This document shows positions 16,978-26,210 of a DNA stretch of 64,000 bases, one piece after another (the first letter of the stretch is position 1; each line of letters starts with the position of its first letter). Below the pieces are notes generated by a model, which did no database searches, was not told where the DNA came from, and saw nothing but the letters and a program-made list of their open reading frames with translations. Position numbers and translations under genes: made by a program. Origin of the DNA: Pseudoalteromonas luteoviolacea (lineage in GTDB: Bacteria > Pseudomonadota > Gammaproteobacteria > Enterobacterales > Alteromonadaceae); contig NZ_CP015412.1 in NCBI RefSeq assembly GCF_001750165.1, forward strand, positions 1 to 64,000, written 5' to 3'.

Positions 16978-17329
16978 TCTACTAGCCTTGAAAAAGAGAA
17001 TTGTGAGAGACGTGAAACGTCGAGCTGAAAAATCCGGCTATTTTACGACTGGTTATAAAGAAAACCAGTGTTTGCGACTAACTGTCACATGCATGCGGTA
17101 GACTACAAGGTTTGAATAAAAAATTACAATATTTGAATAGATAAATATATTGTGATTTTAAAGGTTCCTGAATTAATTTGAGGTGAAATTTCAAACTTTA
17201 GGGTATTTTATGTGGTTATTTTCCAGGGTAAAAGAGAAGCCTCTATGGTTTGGCAGCTATGAATAAAGGGGAGTTTGTTTAAATTCGTCAAGCCGCATTC
17301 GATATAGAGACGCTTCAACTGTCCTTTAT
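16978..17329. other. Intergenic region upstream of the S9 peptidase
   Basis: This 352-bp region lies between the receptor stop and the peptidase start, both on the minus strand. It should hold the peptidase promoter and the receptor's 3' end. I see no clear terminator hairpin, operator palindrome or small gene. The 73-codon frame crossing it on the plus strand has no domain and overlaps the peptidase start. Confidence 0.5.
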
Positions 17330-19978
17330 TTAGTTAGCTGAAAAGCGGTATCTTGCCCCTAAATAGAAGCGGCGACCATTCTGGTAAATAGCCGTTGGGG
17401 CGTATTCATTGCGATCGAATGTATATATGATCTCATTGTTTAGGTTTAAGAATTCAAAAATAAGATCTAAGTCATCGTTTATTGAGACTGTGACACTGCC
17501 GTCAAGCTGTCCATAATCATCCATTTTTGTTTCGCCAATACCTGTGGCAAATTGTGTTCTGTAGTTATAGGCAAGGCGAAGGCTGACTAAGCTATTTTCA
17601 TAATAGGCTGTGAGGTTTGTACTGTGTTTAGAAGTCCCAGGCACCCAGTCATAATTGCCGCTTAATTGGGTATTACGGTCTCCGTCAACAAAAGTGTAAT
17701 TAGCAATGACGCCAAAACCATATGCGATTGCTTGCTGATAACTGAGTTCAACCCCTCTGATCACACCTCCTGCACCATTTATCGGTCTATCAATGGACAT
17801 TAAAATCCCTTCATGTAATTCAAGAGCTCGATTGAACTCAATAAAAGATTCTACATCTTTATTGAATATCGCAATTGATGCTAATGCTGAGTCAGTAAAA
17901 TACCATTCTAAACCAAAATCAAATTGAGTTGCCCTGTAAGGATTGAGCTCTGGATTACCACCTTGGCCCTGCGCTTGAGTTACATTGTAGTTAGTGGAGG
18001 GCATCAAGTGATGAAATTGCGCCCTAGACATGACACGTGCAACTGCAAACCTTGAAATAAGATGTTCGGTTAAATCAAATTGAATATTGAGGCTGGGTAA
18101 TATATCGGTGTAATGTTTGGATGTAGATTGCCAGTTATAGGTGTCCGATGGTGAAGACGCAGTGCGCTCATACGCCCCTGCTTTTTGCCACGTAGAGACA
18201 ACTCTTAACCCCAAATTTGCCTTGTAGCTTTCGCCAGCAAACTCAACCATGGCATAACCTGCAAGGGTTTCTTCTTCGATTGTGAAACGACTGGTTTTTT
18301 CTTCAGTTTGAACAAAGTCTAAAGTTGAGAAGTCACGTGACAATGCGTTGATATCAGCAAAGCTATATGCTTTCAGTGTATCACTATTTCCTATGCCTTC
18401 TAAATAACCATTAATGAACTCATTTGGGTAATCGGCTAATGTGGTATTGAGTTGGCCTGCTAAGCCATGAATGCCACCATTTTGTGAGCGCATGCGAATA
18501 AAATCACGCTTATGGCGTTTGTATTTTCCGCCAAATTTTAAGGTATGAAGGTGTTGGAATGAGAGATCTCTAGAAAAGTCTTTTTGTAAAAAGTAGCCGG
18601 TATCGTTACCGTCTTGACTATCACTGCGCGCTTCACTGATAAACCACTTTTGTGGATCTAGCGGTGAAATATCATACTGAGTTTTAATATTTTTATATTC
18701 TCTGGTATCAAAGCTGTAATGAGTATTAGCGGCAAATTGCGCTGTGTTATCCTCACTTGTACCCCCACTACCATGTGTATATCCCACTTGATATTGAGCC
18801 TGCCACCACGGGCCGGTATAGAGTAAATCGAGGTGGATACTCTGGGTTTGTATTTGCGCTTTTCGCCAAATTGCTTCCATGCTGGTACTGAATGGTTGAC
18901 TTTGCGCTGGGGTAAGCGAGGCATAAGTAAGTGTGTTATCCATGATTTGAAAATTACTTATTGAGCTACCTGCATCTAATGCCTTCCCCGGCTGCCATAA
19001 AAAGTTCTGGTTTGAATTATCGGCATTGAGTTGAGAGTGCAGAAGGTGGCTTCTCAAAGTCCACTGCTCATCAATGTGATAGGTTGCACTGGTGGTAAAA
19101 CTACTGAGTGCTCTATCTTGTTGGAAAACTGCCGAGCCTCCGCCACCTGGTGACCATATATTTTGAAAGTCACTCGGTTGATTCACTTGAGTATTTGATA
19201 TTAACTGGCCAGCGTCATCAAGATTGTAATTTCGTTCATGCCAACCCCAAGATTCAAGTCCGTCTCTGCGCAAGCTTCTGCTGTGATGATTTACGGTAAA
19301 GAGTAACGCAAAATCACGTTGCTCATTAATCCAACTATAAACAGCGGACAGTTGAGGATCATATTTTTGTGAGAGGTCGTTGTATTGCATTTGGGACGTA
19401 ATTGCTAAAACGCCGGGGTCTGAAAAGAAGGGGTCTAACGTTTTAATATTGATAGCGCCACCGAGAGAGCCTTCATCTTGATTGGCTTTAGGGGTTTTAT
19501 AAACCTCTAAACTCGAGACGATGTCTGCTGGTAATAGCGTGAAATTGAATCCGCGACTTGGTAACGAAGAGATCCACCAATCAGCCGAAGCCAAATATTG
19601 ACCATTGAGGTAGGTGCGGTTTTGTTCTGGCGTTGTGCCTCTGACACCGATCCGTTCCCCTTCTCCTTGTACTCTTGAGAGTGAAATACCGGTGATCCTT
19701 TGCAAGGCCTCTGCGACGTTTTTGTCTGGGAACTTACCAATCTCTTGAGCACTGATGCTATCTGAAACTTGGTCACTAAAGCGTTTTATATTCAGTGACT
19801 TGACAACGCTGTCATGAAAGGCGCGAATTTCTATCCGAGAGAGGTCGTCTTCCAATGCTTTTGAAGATGTTTGATTGAGTGGTTCATTTTGGGCTTCTTG
19901 ACCAGCTTTGCTGTAAGAAAGGGGTATACATAAAAGCAAAAGCGGAAGAAACAAATGACAAATACGTTTCATGACCAT
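17330..19978 (-). CDS. TonB-dependent outer-membrane receptor (TonB-Xanth-Caul type)
   Basis: The 882-residue receptor has a signal peptide, a plug domain (about 55-180) with DSVVKSLN, IGKFPDKNVAEALQRITGI and GVRGTTPEQNRTYLNG, and a 22-strand-type beta-barrel to the end. It terminates in GARYRFSAN, with two residues after the expected near-terminal Phe-Ser. Such receptors import sugars, peptides or siderophores using TonB energy. It is a clear paralogue of the receptor at 29018-31585. It is divergent from a CadC-like regulator (20176-22239), whose most obvious target is this gene. The start could be the ATG at 19978 or the one two codons later. Confidence 0.92.
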   Translation of the reverse strand: MVMKRICHLFLPLLLLCIPLSYSKAGQEAQNEPLNQTSSKALEDDLSRIEIRAFHDSVVKSLNIKRFSDQVSDSISAQEIGKFPDKNVAEALQRITGISLSRVQGEGERIGVRGTTPEQNRTYLNGQYLASADWWISSLPSRGFNFTLLPADIVSSLEVYKTPKANQDEGSLGGAINIKTLDPFFSDPGVLAITSQMQYNDLSQKYDPQLSAVYSWINEQRDFALLFTVNHHSRSLRRDGLESWGWHERNYNLDDAGQLISNTQVNQPSDFQNIWSPGGGGSAVFQQDRALSSFTTSATYHIDEQWTLRSHLLHSQLNADNSNQNFLWQPGKALDAGSSISNFQIMDNTLTYASLTPAQSQPFSTSMEAIWRKAQIQTQSIHLDLLYTGPWWQAQYQVGYTHGSGGTSEDNTAQFAANTHYSFDTREYKNIKTQYDISPLDPQKWFISEARSDSQDGNDTGYFLQKDFSRDLSFQHLHTLKFGGKYKRHKRDFIRMRSQNGGIHGLAGQLNTTLADYPNEFINGYLEGIGNSDTLKAYSFADINALSRDFSTLDFVQTEEKTSRFTIEEETLAGYAMVEFAGESYKANLGLRVVSTWQKAGAYERTASSPSDTYNWQSTSKHYTDILPSLNIQFDLTEHLISRFAVARVMSRAQFHHLMPSTNYNVTQAQGQGGNPELNPYRATQFDFGLEWYFTDSALASIAIFNKDVESFIEFNRALELHEGILMSIDRPINGAGGVIRGVELSYQQAIAYGFGVIANYTFVDGDRNTQLSGNYDWVPGTSKHSTNLTAYYENSLVSLRLAYNYRTQFATGIGETKMDDYGQLDGSVTVSINDDLDLIFEFLNLNNEIIYTFDRNEYAPTAIYQNGRRFYLGARYRFSAN

Positions 19979-20175
19979 TGTTTCCTACTCCTATTCTTAA
20001 TTAACGTACGGGAAACTTTGCTTTTATATTTCTATTTAAGTGCAACAGAAAGTGCTGTAAAGTTGCGTTTAGGTAAAAAATTTGTCCCCATCATAACATA
20101 GTATGATCATAATGGAATAGTCGTTATGTGCAGGGCCATGTTGCTTAGGCTCGATTTTTGGATTTGGATCAGTAA

Positions 20176-22239
20176 ATGCAGTTTGAACGCTTTCTGTTAA
20201 ATGATGTTTTGATAGATACCCAAAAAATGAGTGTCAAAGTTGACGGAATATGGCGGCCACTTGAACACAAACAACTTGCATTGATTAGGCTATTAATTGA
20301 TAAATCTCCAGAGCCTGTCAGCAGAGATGAGATAATCAATCAATTATGGCCCAATCTCGTGGTCAGTGATAACTCTGTCAGCCAACTCGTGGCACAAATT
20401 AGGAAAACGCTCAACGATACGTCAAAAGAACCAAGCTTTATAAAAACGGTGCCTCGGCTTGGTTATCAGTGTATTGCTATTGTTGCGAATGCACCAACTC
20501 TCACTGAGAGAGCATATTCACCGCAAAAGAATATACCAATTAACTGGCTTATTTTAGGGACATTCATTGGCTTTATAATTACCTTTCTCGCCTTATTTGA
20601 TTTTAATAGCTTTAAATCAACGCCAGAAATTAAATATATCTCTAGAATCACTTCCTCTCCTGGAGCTGAAGCTTATTTAAGTTTCTCTCCTAATGGCCGT
20701 TTTTTGGCTTACAGTCAAATTGTAACAGGTCAAAGTCAATATGATTTAGTTGTACACGACCTTCAAACAAACTCTTCTCATACAATTAAGTCATCAGGAT
20801 ATAGTGAGCAAGCACCGAGTTGGTCTGAAGATGGGGAGTGGCTATTATATTATCGATATAGCCCCTTTAGTTGTGAAATAAGAGGCTTGTCGGTTCATAA
20901 TGCTATCGAGTTGTGGCGGTTAAATCGGGATATTTCATTATTAGAATGTGATGGCGCACAGGTTCCTCAAAAAATTATTTTAAATAAAGCTGGCCAACTT
21001 TTTGTGAATGAAGTGACCCAAGGGAAAAAGGAAATAGTGAAATATAATATCAATATGGAGGATATTAATAATTTCTCGTTATCAGAAAAAGAGACTATTG
21101 TTCAAGCTGAGGATTATCGTATACGTGGCAAACGAATTATCTACAAGCAAGATATGCAATGGCAACAAGGGATCATTGGCAAAGATGGTGAGATTACGAA
21201 TACTGGGCAAGTTGAGGTAGAGGATGAGCCTTACTTTGGTATAGTCGACGGAAGTTGGTTGAGTGCAGGCAGTGAATTAAAGTTACATTCACCGGGTCAG
21301 GAGACCAGCACCTTGTATAAGCCTTATGGCGAAATATCTGAAATTGCGATTAACGGTCAAACTGGCTTGATAGCCCATACAGAAGGCAGTGCTGAAGTTA
21401 ATCTGTATGAGTTTTCTATCGCATCTAATACGTTTACGGCGGTTTCTTCAAACTCAAGAATTGATACACAGGCTACTATTTCCGGTGATGGTATGCAGGT
21501 AGCATATGTATCAACGACATCTCATGTAGATCCTCAAATAACACATGTCGAAGTATGGCTAAAACACCGTTTTAAATCGAGTCCGAGTCTTTTAACGAGC
21601 TTACTGAAAAAGGATAAGCCTAAGTTGCTGATTTTTTCTCCTAACGGAGAATACTTAGCTATGCTAAGCGAGTCAAATACACTATTTATAATCAATACCT
21701 TTTCAAAGATCCCTCGTTCGGTGATTAAAGAAAATCAAACTCTGCAGAATATATATTGGTCAAATGATGGGAAGTCATTATATTTTAAAACCATTGAAGA
21801 GAAACGTTCACAGTTTTGGAAACATGATATCGCTAGCGCAAGTAATACGCTGCTCCCTGAGTTAGAACAACCTTATACACCTCTAATTAATAAAAATGAA
21901 AGCTTTGACTCATATATAGATGATATTGGTATGTACTTATACGAAGTACTACAGGGTGAAGTGCCGCTTCACCATCTTTCTTATTCTTTGGATTTATATC
22001 GCCCTGCAATATACAAGGATGGTATTTATTATGTGGTGAGGCAAGGGCATCAATTATCACTGTTTAATTACAATATAAAAGAGCAATCGAACGAGTTTGT
22101 TTCTGATATTGGACTTTATTTATATGATGTCAATGTCGAGTTGGGTTTGAGTGCAACGAGTGATGGTGAGTATATTATAATAAATCGAATAGAGAATTTG
22201 GAAATGGATATTGTCCTTCATGAATTTTTAACTGATTAG
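20176..22239 (+). CDS. CadC-like membrane regulator with beta-propeller-like sensor
   Basis: The 687-residue protein has an N-terminal winged-helix domain (residues 1-100; QLALIRLLIDKS, IINQLWPNLVVSDNSV, KTVPRLGYQC). A single membrane helix follows at about 120-142 (NWLILGTFIGFIITFLALF). The remaining large periplasmic domain has repeated TolB/WD-type segments (LSFSPNGRFLAYSQ, PSWSEDGEWLLYY, LIFSPNGEYLAML). This is a recurrent architecture next to TonB-dependent receptors and peptidases in marine gammaproteobacteria. Divergent orientation from the receptor gene at 17330-19978, with a 197-bp shared upstream region, suggests it controls that gene. Confidence 0.9.
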   Translation: MQFERFLLNDVLIDTQKMSVKVDGIWRPLEHKQLALIRLLIDKSPEPVSRDEIINQLWPNLVVSDNSVSQLVAQIRKTLNDTSKEPSFIKTVPRLGYQCIAIVANAPTLTERAYSPQKNIPINWLILGTFIGFIITFLALFDFNSFKSTPEIKYISRITSSPGAEAYLSFSPNGRFLAYSQIVTGQSQYDLVVHDLQTNSSHTIKSSGYSEQAPSWSEDGEWLLYYRYSPFSCEIRGLSVHNAIELWRLNRDISLLECDGAQVPQKIILNKAGQLFVNEVTQGKKEIVKYNINMEDINNFSLSEKETIVQAEDYRIRGKRIIYKQDMQWQQGIIGKDGEITNTGQVEVEDEPYFGIVDGSWLSAGSELKLHSPGQETSTLYKPYGEISEIAINGQTGLIAHTEGSAEVNLYEFSIASNTFTAVSSNSRIDTQATISGDGMQVAYVSTTSHVDPQITHVEVWLKHRFKSSPSLLTSLLKKDKPKLLIFSPNGEYLAMLSESNTLFIINTFSKIPRSVIKENQTLQNIYWSNDGKSLYFKTIEEKRSQFWKHDIASASNTLLPELEQPYTPLINKNESFDSYIDDIGMYLYEVLQGEVPLHHLSYSLDLYRPAIYKDGIYYVVRQGHQLSLFNYNIKEQSNEFVSDIGLYLYDVNVELGLSATSDGEYIIINRIENLEMDIVLHEFLTD

Positions 22240-22309
22240 ATATTATTTGTTGCAATTAGCTAACTAAAAGTGCAGTGTGAGAATACGCTTCTAATGCAAT
22301 GGTGAACTT

Positions 22310-22888
22310 ATGAAAGGAATAAAATGTGTAATCGCGTTAATAAGTATACTGCTACTGAGCGGCTGCGCTTCGCCCAGTATAGAGCCGAGCAATCAGATCT
22401 CGAGCGAGAATGGCATTGTATGGGGAAGTATGGCGTATGAAGGAAATTACGCTGATTATCAAGTCCATTTTAAGAATGTTAAAACCGGGAAAAAGCATTT
22501 TATATCTTTGAGCGCGAGTATTAATAACTTGGGCCTTTTCGCCATTGAGCTACCAGAGGGAAGCTATACGTTCACAGGGTGGCAGGTAAGTCAGCAGTTC
22601 ATATCTGTTAAAAAAATGGGCGACACTGGACATCGCTTTAAGAGCACATCAGGCGCGTCTACCTATTTAGGCCAGATACATTTTTCGTCGCGGGAGTCAT
22701 CTGGTTCAAAACAACCTGAGATCGAAGCGTCTTTGCGTAATCGTTATACGTTAGATGTGAAGCATTGGAAAACTGCTTTTGCAGATTTTAGCTTGCAAAC
22801 ACAGGGTGAACAACAAGTCGTAGGGCAGAGTGCTTTGTGTCAATCTTGCACTATCGCAGTGACATATACGCCTGCCCAAATACGTTAA
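22310..22888 (+). CDS. Lipoprotein of unknown function
   Basis: The 192-residue protein has a lipoprotein signal (LLLSGC, Cys19). The body looks like a beta-sandwich (YQVHFKNVKTGKKHF, FAIELPEGSYTFTGW) and contains a CQSC pair near the end (about residues 177-180) that might bind metal or form a disulfide. No named family is recognised. The gene starts 70 bp after the CadC-like regulator on the same strand and abuts the convergent TetR gene with no gap. The start ATG has a weak upstream purine stretch. Confidence 0.75.
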   Translation: MKGIKCVIALISILLLSGCASPSIEPSNQISSENGIVWGSMAYEGNYADYQVHFKNVKTGKKHFISLSASINNLGLFAIELPEGSYTFTGWQVSQQFISVKKMGDTGHRFKSTSGASTYLGQIHFSSRESSGSKQPEIEASLRNRYTLDVKHWKTAFADFSLQTQGEQQVVGQSALCQSCTIAVTYTPAQIR

Positions 22889-23494
22889 CTAAGCCATATT
22901 GTAATCGGTATCATATACCCCAAGGCTATGCAGCGAGAGTTGAGTAGAGGACCAAAGCTGCTCATAGTCTTTTATAAACTTGCCAGATACGTTGATCCCA
23001 ATAAGCAAATTTAGAAGCGCAAGTGCCTTTTGATCTATGTCATTATCATTGAACTTTCCCTGCATTTTTGCCGCATTTAGCAGACGTTTGAACCGTGTTA
23101 GAACAGCATCTACGCTACTTGATAGAGGAGGGGAAAGTATGTCATTGCTGCCAACGAGCTCAATAATACTGTTGATCATCAAGCAACCTTTTGCTTCTTT
23201 GTCCGTCACTCTAGCAACGCAGATATTTTGAAAGACAGTACAAATTTCTTTCAAGATATCACTTTGTTCATTAATTTGGTCAAATGCGCAAAAAGGAGAG
23301 TGGATATAGTAGCGTTTGAGCACTTCTATAAAGAGGGATTCCATAGACCCGAAAGAATGATAAAAGCTAGAGCGAGTAATACCTAACATTTCTGATACTG
23401 CTTTTACAGAGCAGTTTTGATATCCCTGACTCCAGATTAAATGCATGACCGAATCAACTGCTTGGTCACGGTTAAATGCCTTATTTCTGCCCAC
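22889..23494 (-). CDS. TetR-family transcriptional repressor
   Basis: The protein is about 202 residues from a GTG at 23492-23494. That start is chosen because AGGAGG lies just upstream and the next residues (GRNKAFNRDQAVDSV) open the TetR DNA-binding domain. An in-frame TTG 19 codons earlier has no such site. The helix-turn-helix is at about residues 25-50 (SVKAVSEMLGITRSSFYHSF). The C-terminal ligand domain resembles the AcrR/TetR_C group. It is divergent from the haloalkane-dehalogenase-like gene. Two matching 18-bp palindromes lie between the genes and probably bind this protein. The effector is unknown but may be a substrate of the enzyme. Confidence 0.9.
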   Translation of the reverse strand: MGRNKAFNRDQAVDSVMHLIWSQGYQNCSVKAVSEMLGITRSSFYHSFGSMESLFIEVLKRYYIHSPFCAFDQINEQSDILKEICTVFQNICVARVTDKEAKGCLMINSIIELVGSNDILSPPLSSSVDAVLTRFKRLLNAAKMQGKFNDNDIDQKALALLNLLIGINVSGKFIKDYEQLWSSTQLSLHSLGVYDTDYNMA

Positions 23495-23522
23495 AATCCC
23501 TCCTATTACAACTTGAAATTTA

Positions 23523-23540
23523 TTGTACACCAGTGGACAA
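23523..23540. promoter_or_regulatory. Candidate TetR operator, site 1
   Basis: TTGTACACCAGTGGACAA is a near-perfect inverted repeat (TTGTACAC / GTGGACAA, 2-bp spacer) located 28 bp upstream of the repressor start. It differs at three positions from site 2 read on the opposite strand. Confidence 0.65.
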
Positions 23541-23559
23541 ATAAAAACCAACTCATATA

Positions 23560-23577
23560 TTGTACATTGGTGTACAG
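23560..23577. promoter_or_regulatory. Candidate TetR operator, site 2
   Basis: On the minus strand this site reads CTGTACACCAATGTACAA, sharing 15 of 18 bases with site 1 and containing the inverted repeat TGTACA-N4-TGTACA. Its centre is 37 bp from that of site 1 and it lies 45 bp upstream of the hydrolase start. A pair of matching sites between divergent genes is the usual autorepressor layout. Confidence 0.65.
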
Positions 23578-23622
23578 TATTTTTTTAGTAAAACCAATAA
23601 CAAAAGTTAAAGGAGATATAAG

Positions 23623-24600
23623 ATGGTAAAGTGGTTTTTTGTCGTGTTATTAATGTATTTAAGTTGTACAAATGTACTTCAAGCATATGAAGCTAGTTAT
23701 AAGTTACCTAGCCCTGTCATTGATGAAACATTGCAGATTGATCGCAAAATTGTAGATGTAAAGCGCTCTTTTATGTCTTATTTAGAGCTAGGTGAAGGTA
23801 AAGCTGTGGTTTTTGTGCATGGCAATCCGACTTCGTCATACTTGTGGCGTAATGTGATGCCCTATGTTGCAAAGTCTCACCGAGCGGTTGCAGTAGATCT
23901 AATTGGTATGGGGCATTCAGGTAAACCAGACATAGAGTATAATTTTAAACAGCAATTTCGTTACTTTAGTCGCTTTATTGATGAGTTAGAACTTGATGAC
24001 ATTATTTTAGTTGGACATGACTGGGGCGCGGCAATTGCTTGGCATTATGCTCGTAAAAATCCAGAACGGGTGACTGCATTGGCATTTATGGAAGGGGCCT
24101 TGCCACCGCTCATGCCTGCTGAAAGTTTTGACGCGTTAGGGCCAAATATGGGGCCTTTTTTTGAAGCGATTAATGATCCTGTAGTAGGTCATCAATTGGT
24201 TGTTGAACAAAATATCCTAATTGAGCAAATGCTGCCGTCTTTAGTAAATAGAACACTGGGTGAAGATGCAATGTCAGAGTATCGCGCCCCATATGTTGAT
24301 AAATTGGCCAGAAAACCTTTACTTGCATGGCCTAGACAAATACCTATAGCAGGTTCGCCACGTCATACTCACAGAGTCATGAAAGGGATAGAACGATTTA
24401 TGTCAAAAACGGATATGCCAGTTTTATTACTTTATGCGTCTCCTGGTTCTATTACACCTAACGCATTGATCCCTTGGTATGTCGAGCGAATTGAAAATAT
24501 TGAAACCGCTTATGTAGGAATTGGTTTGCACTATATTCAAGAAGATCAGCCCAAGAGTATTGGCCTTGCTCTTGCCGATTGGTTAAGAAGGCTTGATTAG
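23623..24600 (+). CDS. Exported haloalkane-dehalogenase-like alpha/beta hydrolase
   Basis: The 325-residue protein has an N-terminal signal peptide (about 21 residues) and a haloalkane dehalogenase core. HGNPTSSYLWR gives the halide-binding Asn68. VGHDWG gives the nucleophile Asp133 and halide-binding Trp134. FMEGALPP supplies Glu157, the acid position of HLD-II enzymes, and GLHYIQEDQP supplies the base His303. All expected catalytic residues are present. Dehalogenases of this family split carbon-halogen bonds hydrolytically to give an alcohol and a halide ion. Most characterised members are cytoplasmic, so export is unusual. A different ester or epoxide substrate is possible. It is probably repressed by the divergent TetR protein. 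Confidence 0.85.
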   Translation: MVKWFFVVLLMYLSCTNVLQAYEASYKLPSPVIDETLQIDRKIVDVKRSFMSYLELGEGKAVVFVHGNPTSSYLWRNVMPYVAKSHRAVAVDLIGMGHSGKPDIEYNFKQQFRYFSRFIDELELDDIILVGHDWGAAIAWHYARKNPERVTALAFMEGALPPLMPAESFDALGPNMGPFFEAINDPVVGHQLVVEQNILIEQMLPSLVNRTLGEDAMSEYRAPYVDKLARKPLLAWPRQIPIAGSPRHTHRVMKGIERFMSKTDMPVLLLYASPGSITPNALIPWYVERIENIETAYVGIGLHYIQEDQPKSIGLALADWLRRLD

Positions 24601-24938
24601 AACAGCTGTTTAAGAGTGTGTTTGTGCAGAGGTGACTCCGCACAAACATGGGACATAGTAAGTAGATTTGCTTATGTAGGTATGTGTTGGTGGTATCTAC
24701 TAGCTACTATTAATAGGGCATATTTAAATCGGACATTCGCCAGGGGCCCAAAAACCGTCTTTGGTTCAAAAAGTTAAAATTTAAGTCTCTGGTCCCAACA
24801 ACCACCATTAAGTTTTTCTGATCTAAACAAAACATTTATTATATTTTGTGCTAGTTACAAGCTTGTTGAAGGTAACAATTCAATACTGAATATTGTGAAT
24901 TCTTTCCTATTCCACTTAGGTAATCACTGCATTAACTT
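24601..24938. other. Intergenic region with hairpin
   Basis: This 338-bp stretch between two converging genes contains a hairpin at 24619-24648 and otherwise only AT-rich sequence. Nothing resembling a gene is visible. It marks the left boundary of the AbiTii/TIR locus. Confidence 0.5.
24619..24648 (+). terminator. Hairpin after the dehalogenase-like gene
   Basis: TGTTTGTGC (24619-24627) and GCACAAACA (24640-24648) form a perfect 9-bp stem 18 bp after the stop codon. No T-run follows, so termination would be inefficient or factor-assisted. Confidence 0.5.
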
Positions 24939-25838
24939 CTATGAAATAAAGGTGCAAATCTGTTGCAACAAACCTGTAGCCAAAACACTTCCCGTTATAC
25001 CTTCTAAAATGGCCCTACTAGATTTCAACGACTCATTTATAATTATTGATTTAGGATTAGGTGAAGCTAATTGCATTTCTATGGTAGCTACTTCCGCTGA
25101 TAATTCGTTTTTGGCTGCTGCACTCAACTCTAGTTGCTCGAAACTAGACTTTAGTTCTTCCAATAGTTTTATCAAGTCTTTATTCTCATATGTAACTGTC
25201 AGGTTTTGAGAAGCCCCAGCAGAGTCTTGTTGTAGCTGAGAGTTATGCATGTTTTGAATATTATTTGTAATTTGATAAACCACTCGGCTAGCTACTTGTT
25301 TCTCTTCTCGTGAAAAGCTCATCCCTTCACCTGTTATACCTTGTTCTTCCAACTCCAGAGCCCAGCTTAAGACGTGAGTTTTTACTGTATCCAACATTCT
25401 GTGGATTTGGACCGAACTAAATTGAAATACAGGTTCAGTTTGGTAATTCATCATACTCATGATTTTAATTTTTAAATTTGGTGGAAATTTTTGCTCAACT
25501 GCGTAAGTGCTATCATTTCTCACTAACTCTGACAGCTCACTAATGGGCTCACTCATTAATCTACAACAGAGCTGTTCTGCTAAATCTTTATTTTCTATGT
25601 GAACTGGTTGCCAAACATGGTATTCATCAAGAGCCTTTATTTGCCCTGTTACTTTCCTATAGTCTGGTATTTCGACGACTTCAGCTTTGTAATAACCATG
25701 AAGCTCTCTTTCTAACCACAGTTCTATATCCTCAATGCCAAGCTTTTTTGAAACGACCATAGCTTTTCGTAATAGGTTGGCTATACTTGCCTCGTTATCC
25801 AAAGCGTCGCGTTGTAACTCTAAAACCAAGCCCGCCAT
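24939..25838 (-). CDS. AbiTii-domain protein, probable phage defence
   Basis: The 299-residue protein opens with the signature of the AbiTii domain (LVLELQRDALD, NLLRKAMVVSKKLGI, WLERELHGY), covering about residues 4-190. The family is associated with abortive infection and other defence loci, but its biochemical activity is not settled. After it come a probable coiled coil (about 220-265) and a hydrophobic C-terminal helix (about 275-297) that might insert in a membrane. A good AAGGAG site precedes the ATG. It lies downstream of a TIR-domain gene on the same strand, separated by 372 bp that hold a gene remnant. Co-location with TIR supports a defence role. Confidence 0.8.
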   Translation of the reverse strand: MAGLVLELQRDALDNEASIANLLRKAMVVSKKLGIEDIELWLERELHGYYKAEVVEIPDYRKVTGQIKALDEYHVWQPVHIENKDLAEQLCCRLMSEPISELSELVRNDSTYAVEQKFPPNLKIKIMSMMNYQTEPVFQFSSVQIHRMLDTVKTHVLSWALELEEQGITGEGMSFSREEKQVASRVVYQITNNIQNMHNSQLQQDSAGASQNLTVTYENKDLIKLLEELKSSFEQLELSAAAKNELSAEVATIEMQLASPNPKSIIINESLKSSRAILEGITGSVLATGLLQQICTFIS

Positions 25839-26041
25839 TATTTCTCCTTAAAATAAAACGTGGACGAATTTCCAATAAATTATGTGAGTGTTTGCTGTGA
25901 ATTCAATATTACAGCGTAAAACACTTACCACCTATTTTCAGATGTATTTTTTTAAAAACTCACTCACATAGTAAAGCAAAGAGCGATAGAAACTATTTTA
26001 TATAATGTTTATCGCTACTCAATTGGTATTGTGAGCTCTTT

Positions 26042-26185
26042 TTATTCGTCCTTAGTAGCGACGATGTCTCTAATATGTCTTTTTACTTTCTCTAAATTGC
26101 CAAACTTGGACGTTTGAAAGGAAGCTTCAAATGAATGACTCTGATCCCATTGATTAAGTAACGCAAGCTCGTTGTTTTGTGTTCC
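26042..26185 (-). pseudogene. Start-less coding remnant between TIR and AbiTii genes
   Basis: On the minus strand 47 sense codons run from 26185 to a stop at 26042-26044. They encode a protein-like sequence (ELALLNQWDQSHSFEASFQ, then NLEKVKRHIRDIVATKDE). A stop (26186-26188) lies directly upstream and there is no ATG, GTG or TTG in the frame, so it cannot be translated as it stands. It looks like the C-terminus of a gene otherwise deleted. The parent family is not recognised. Chance coding character is possible at this length. Confidence 0.4.
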
Positions 26186-26210
26186 TTACTCTAGCGTTTG
26201 TTGTACCAAT

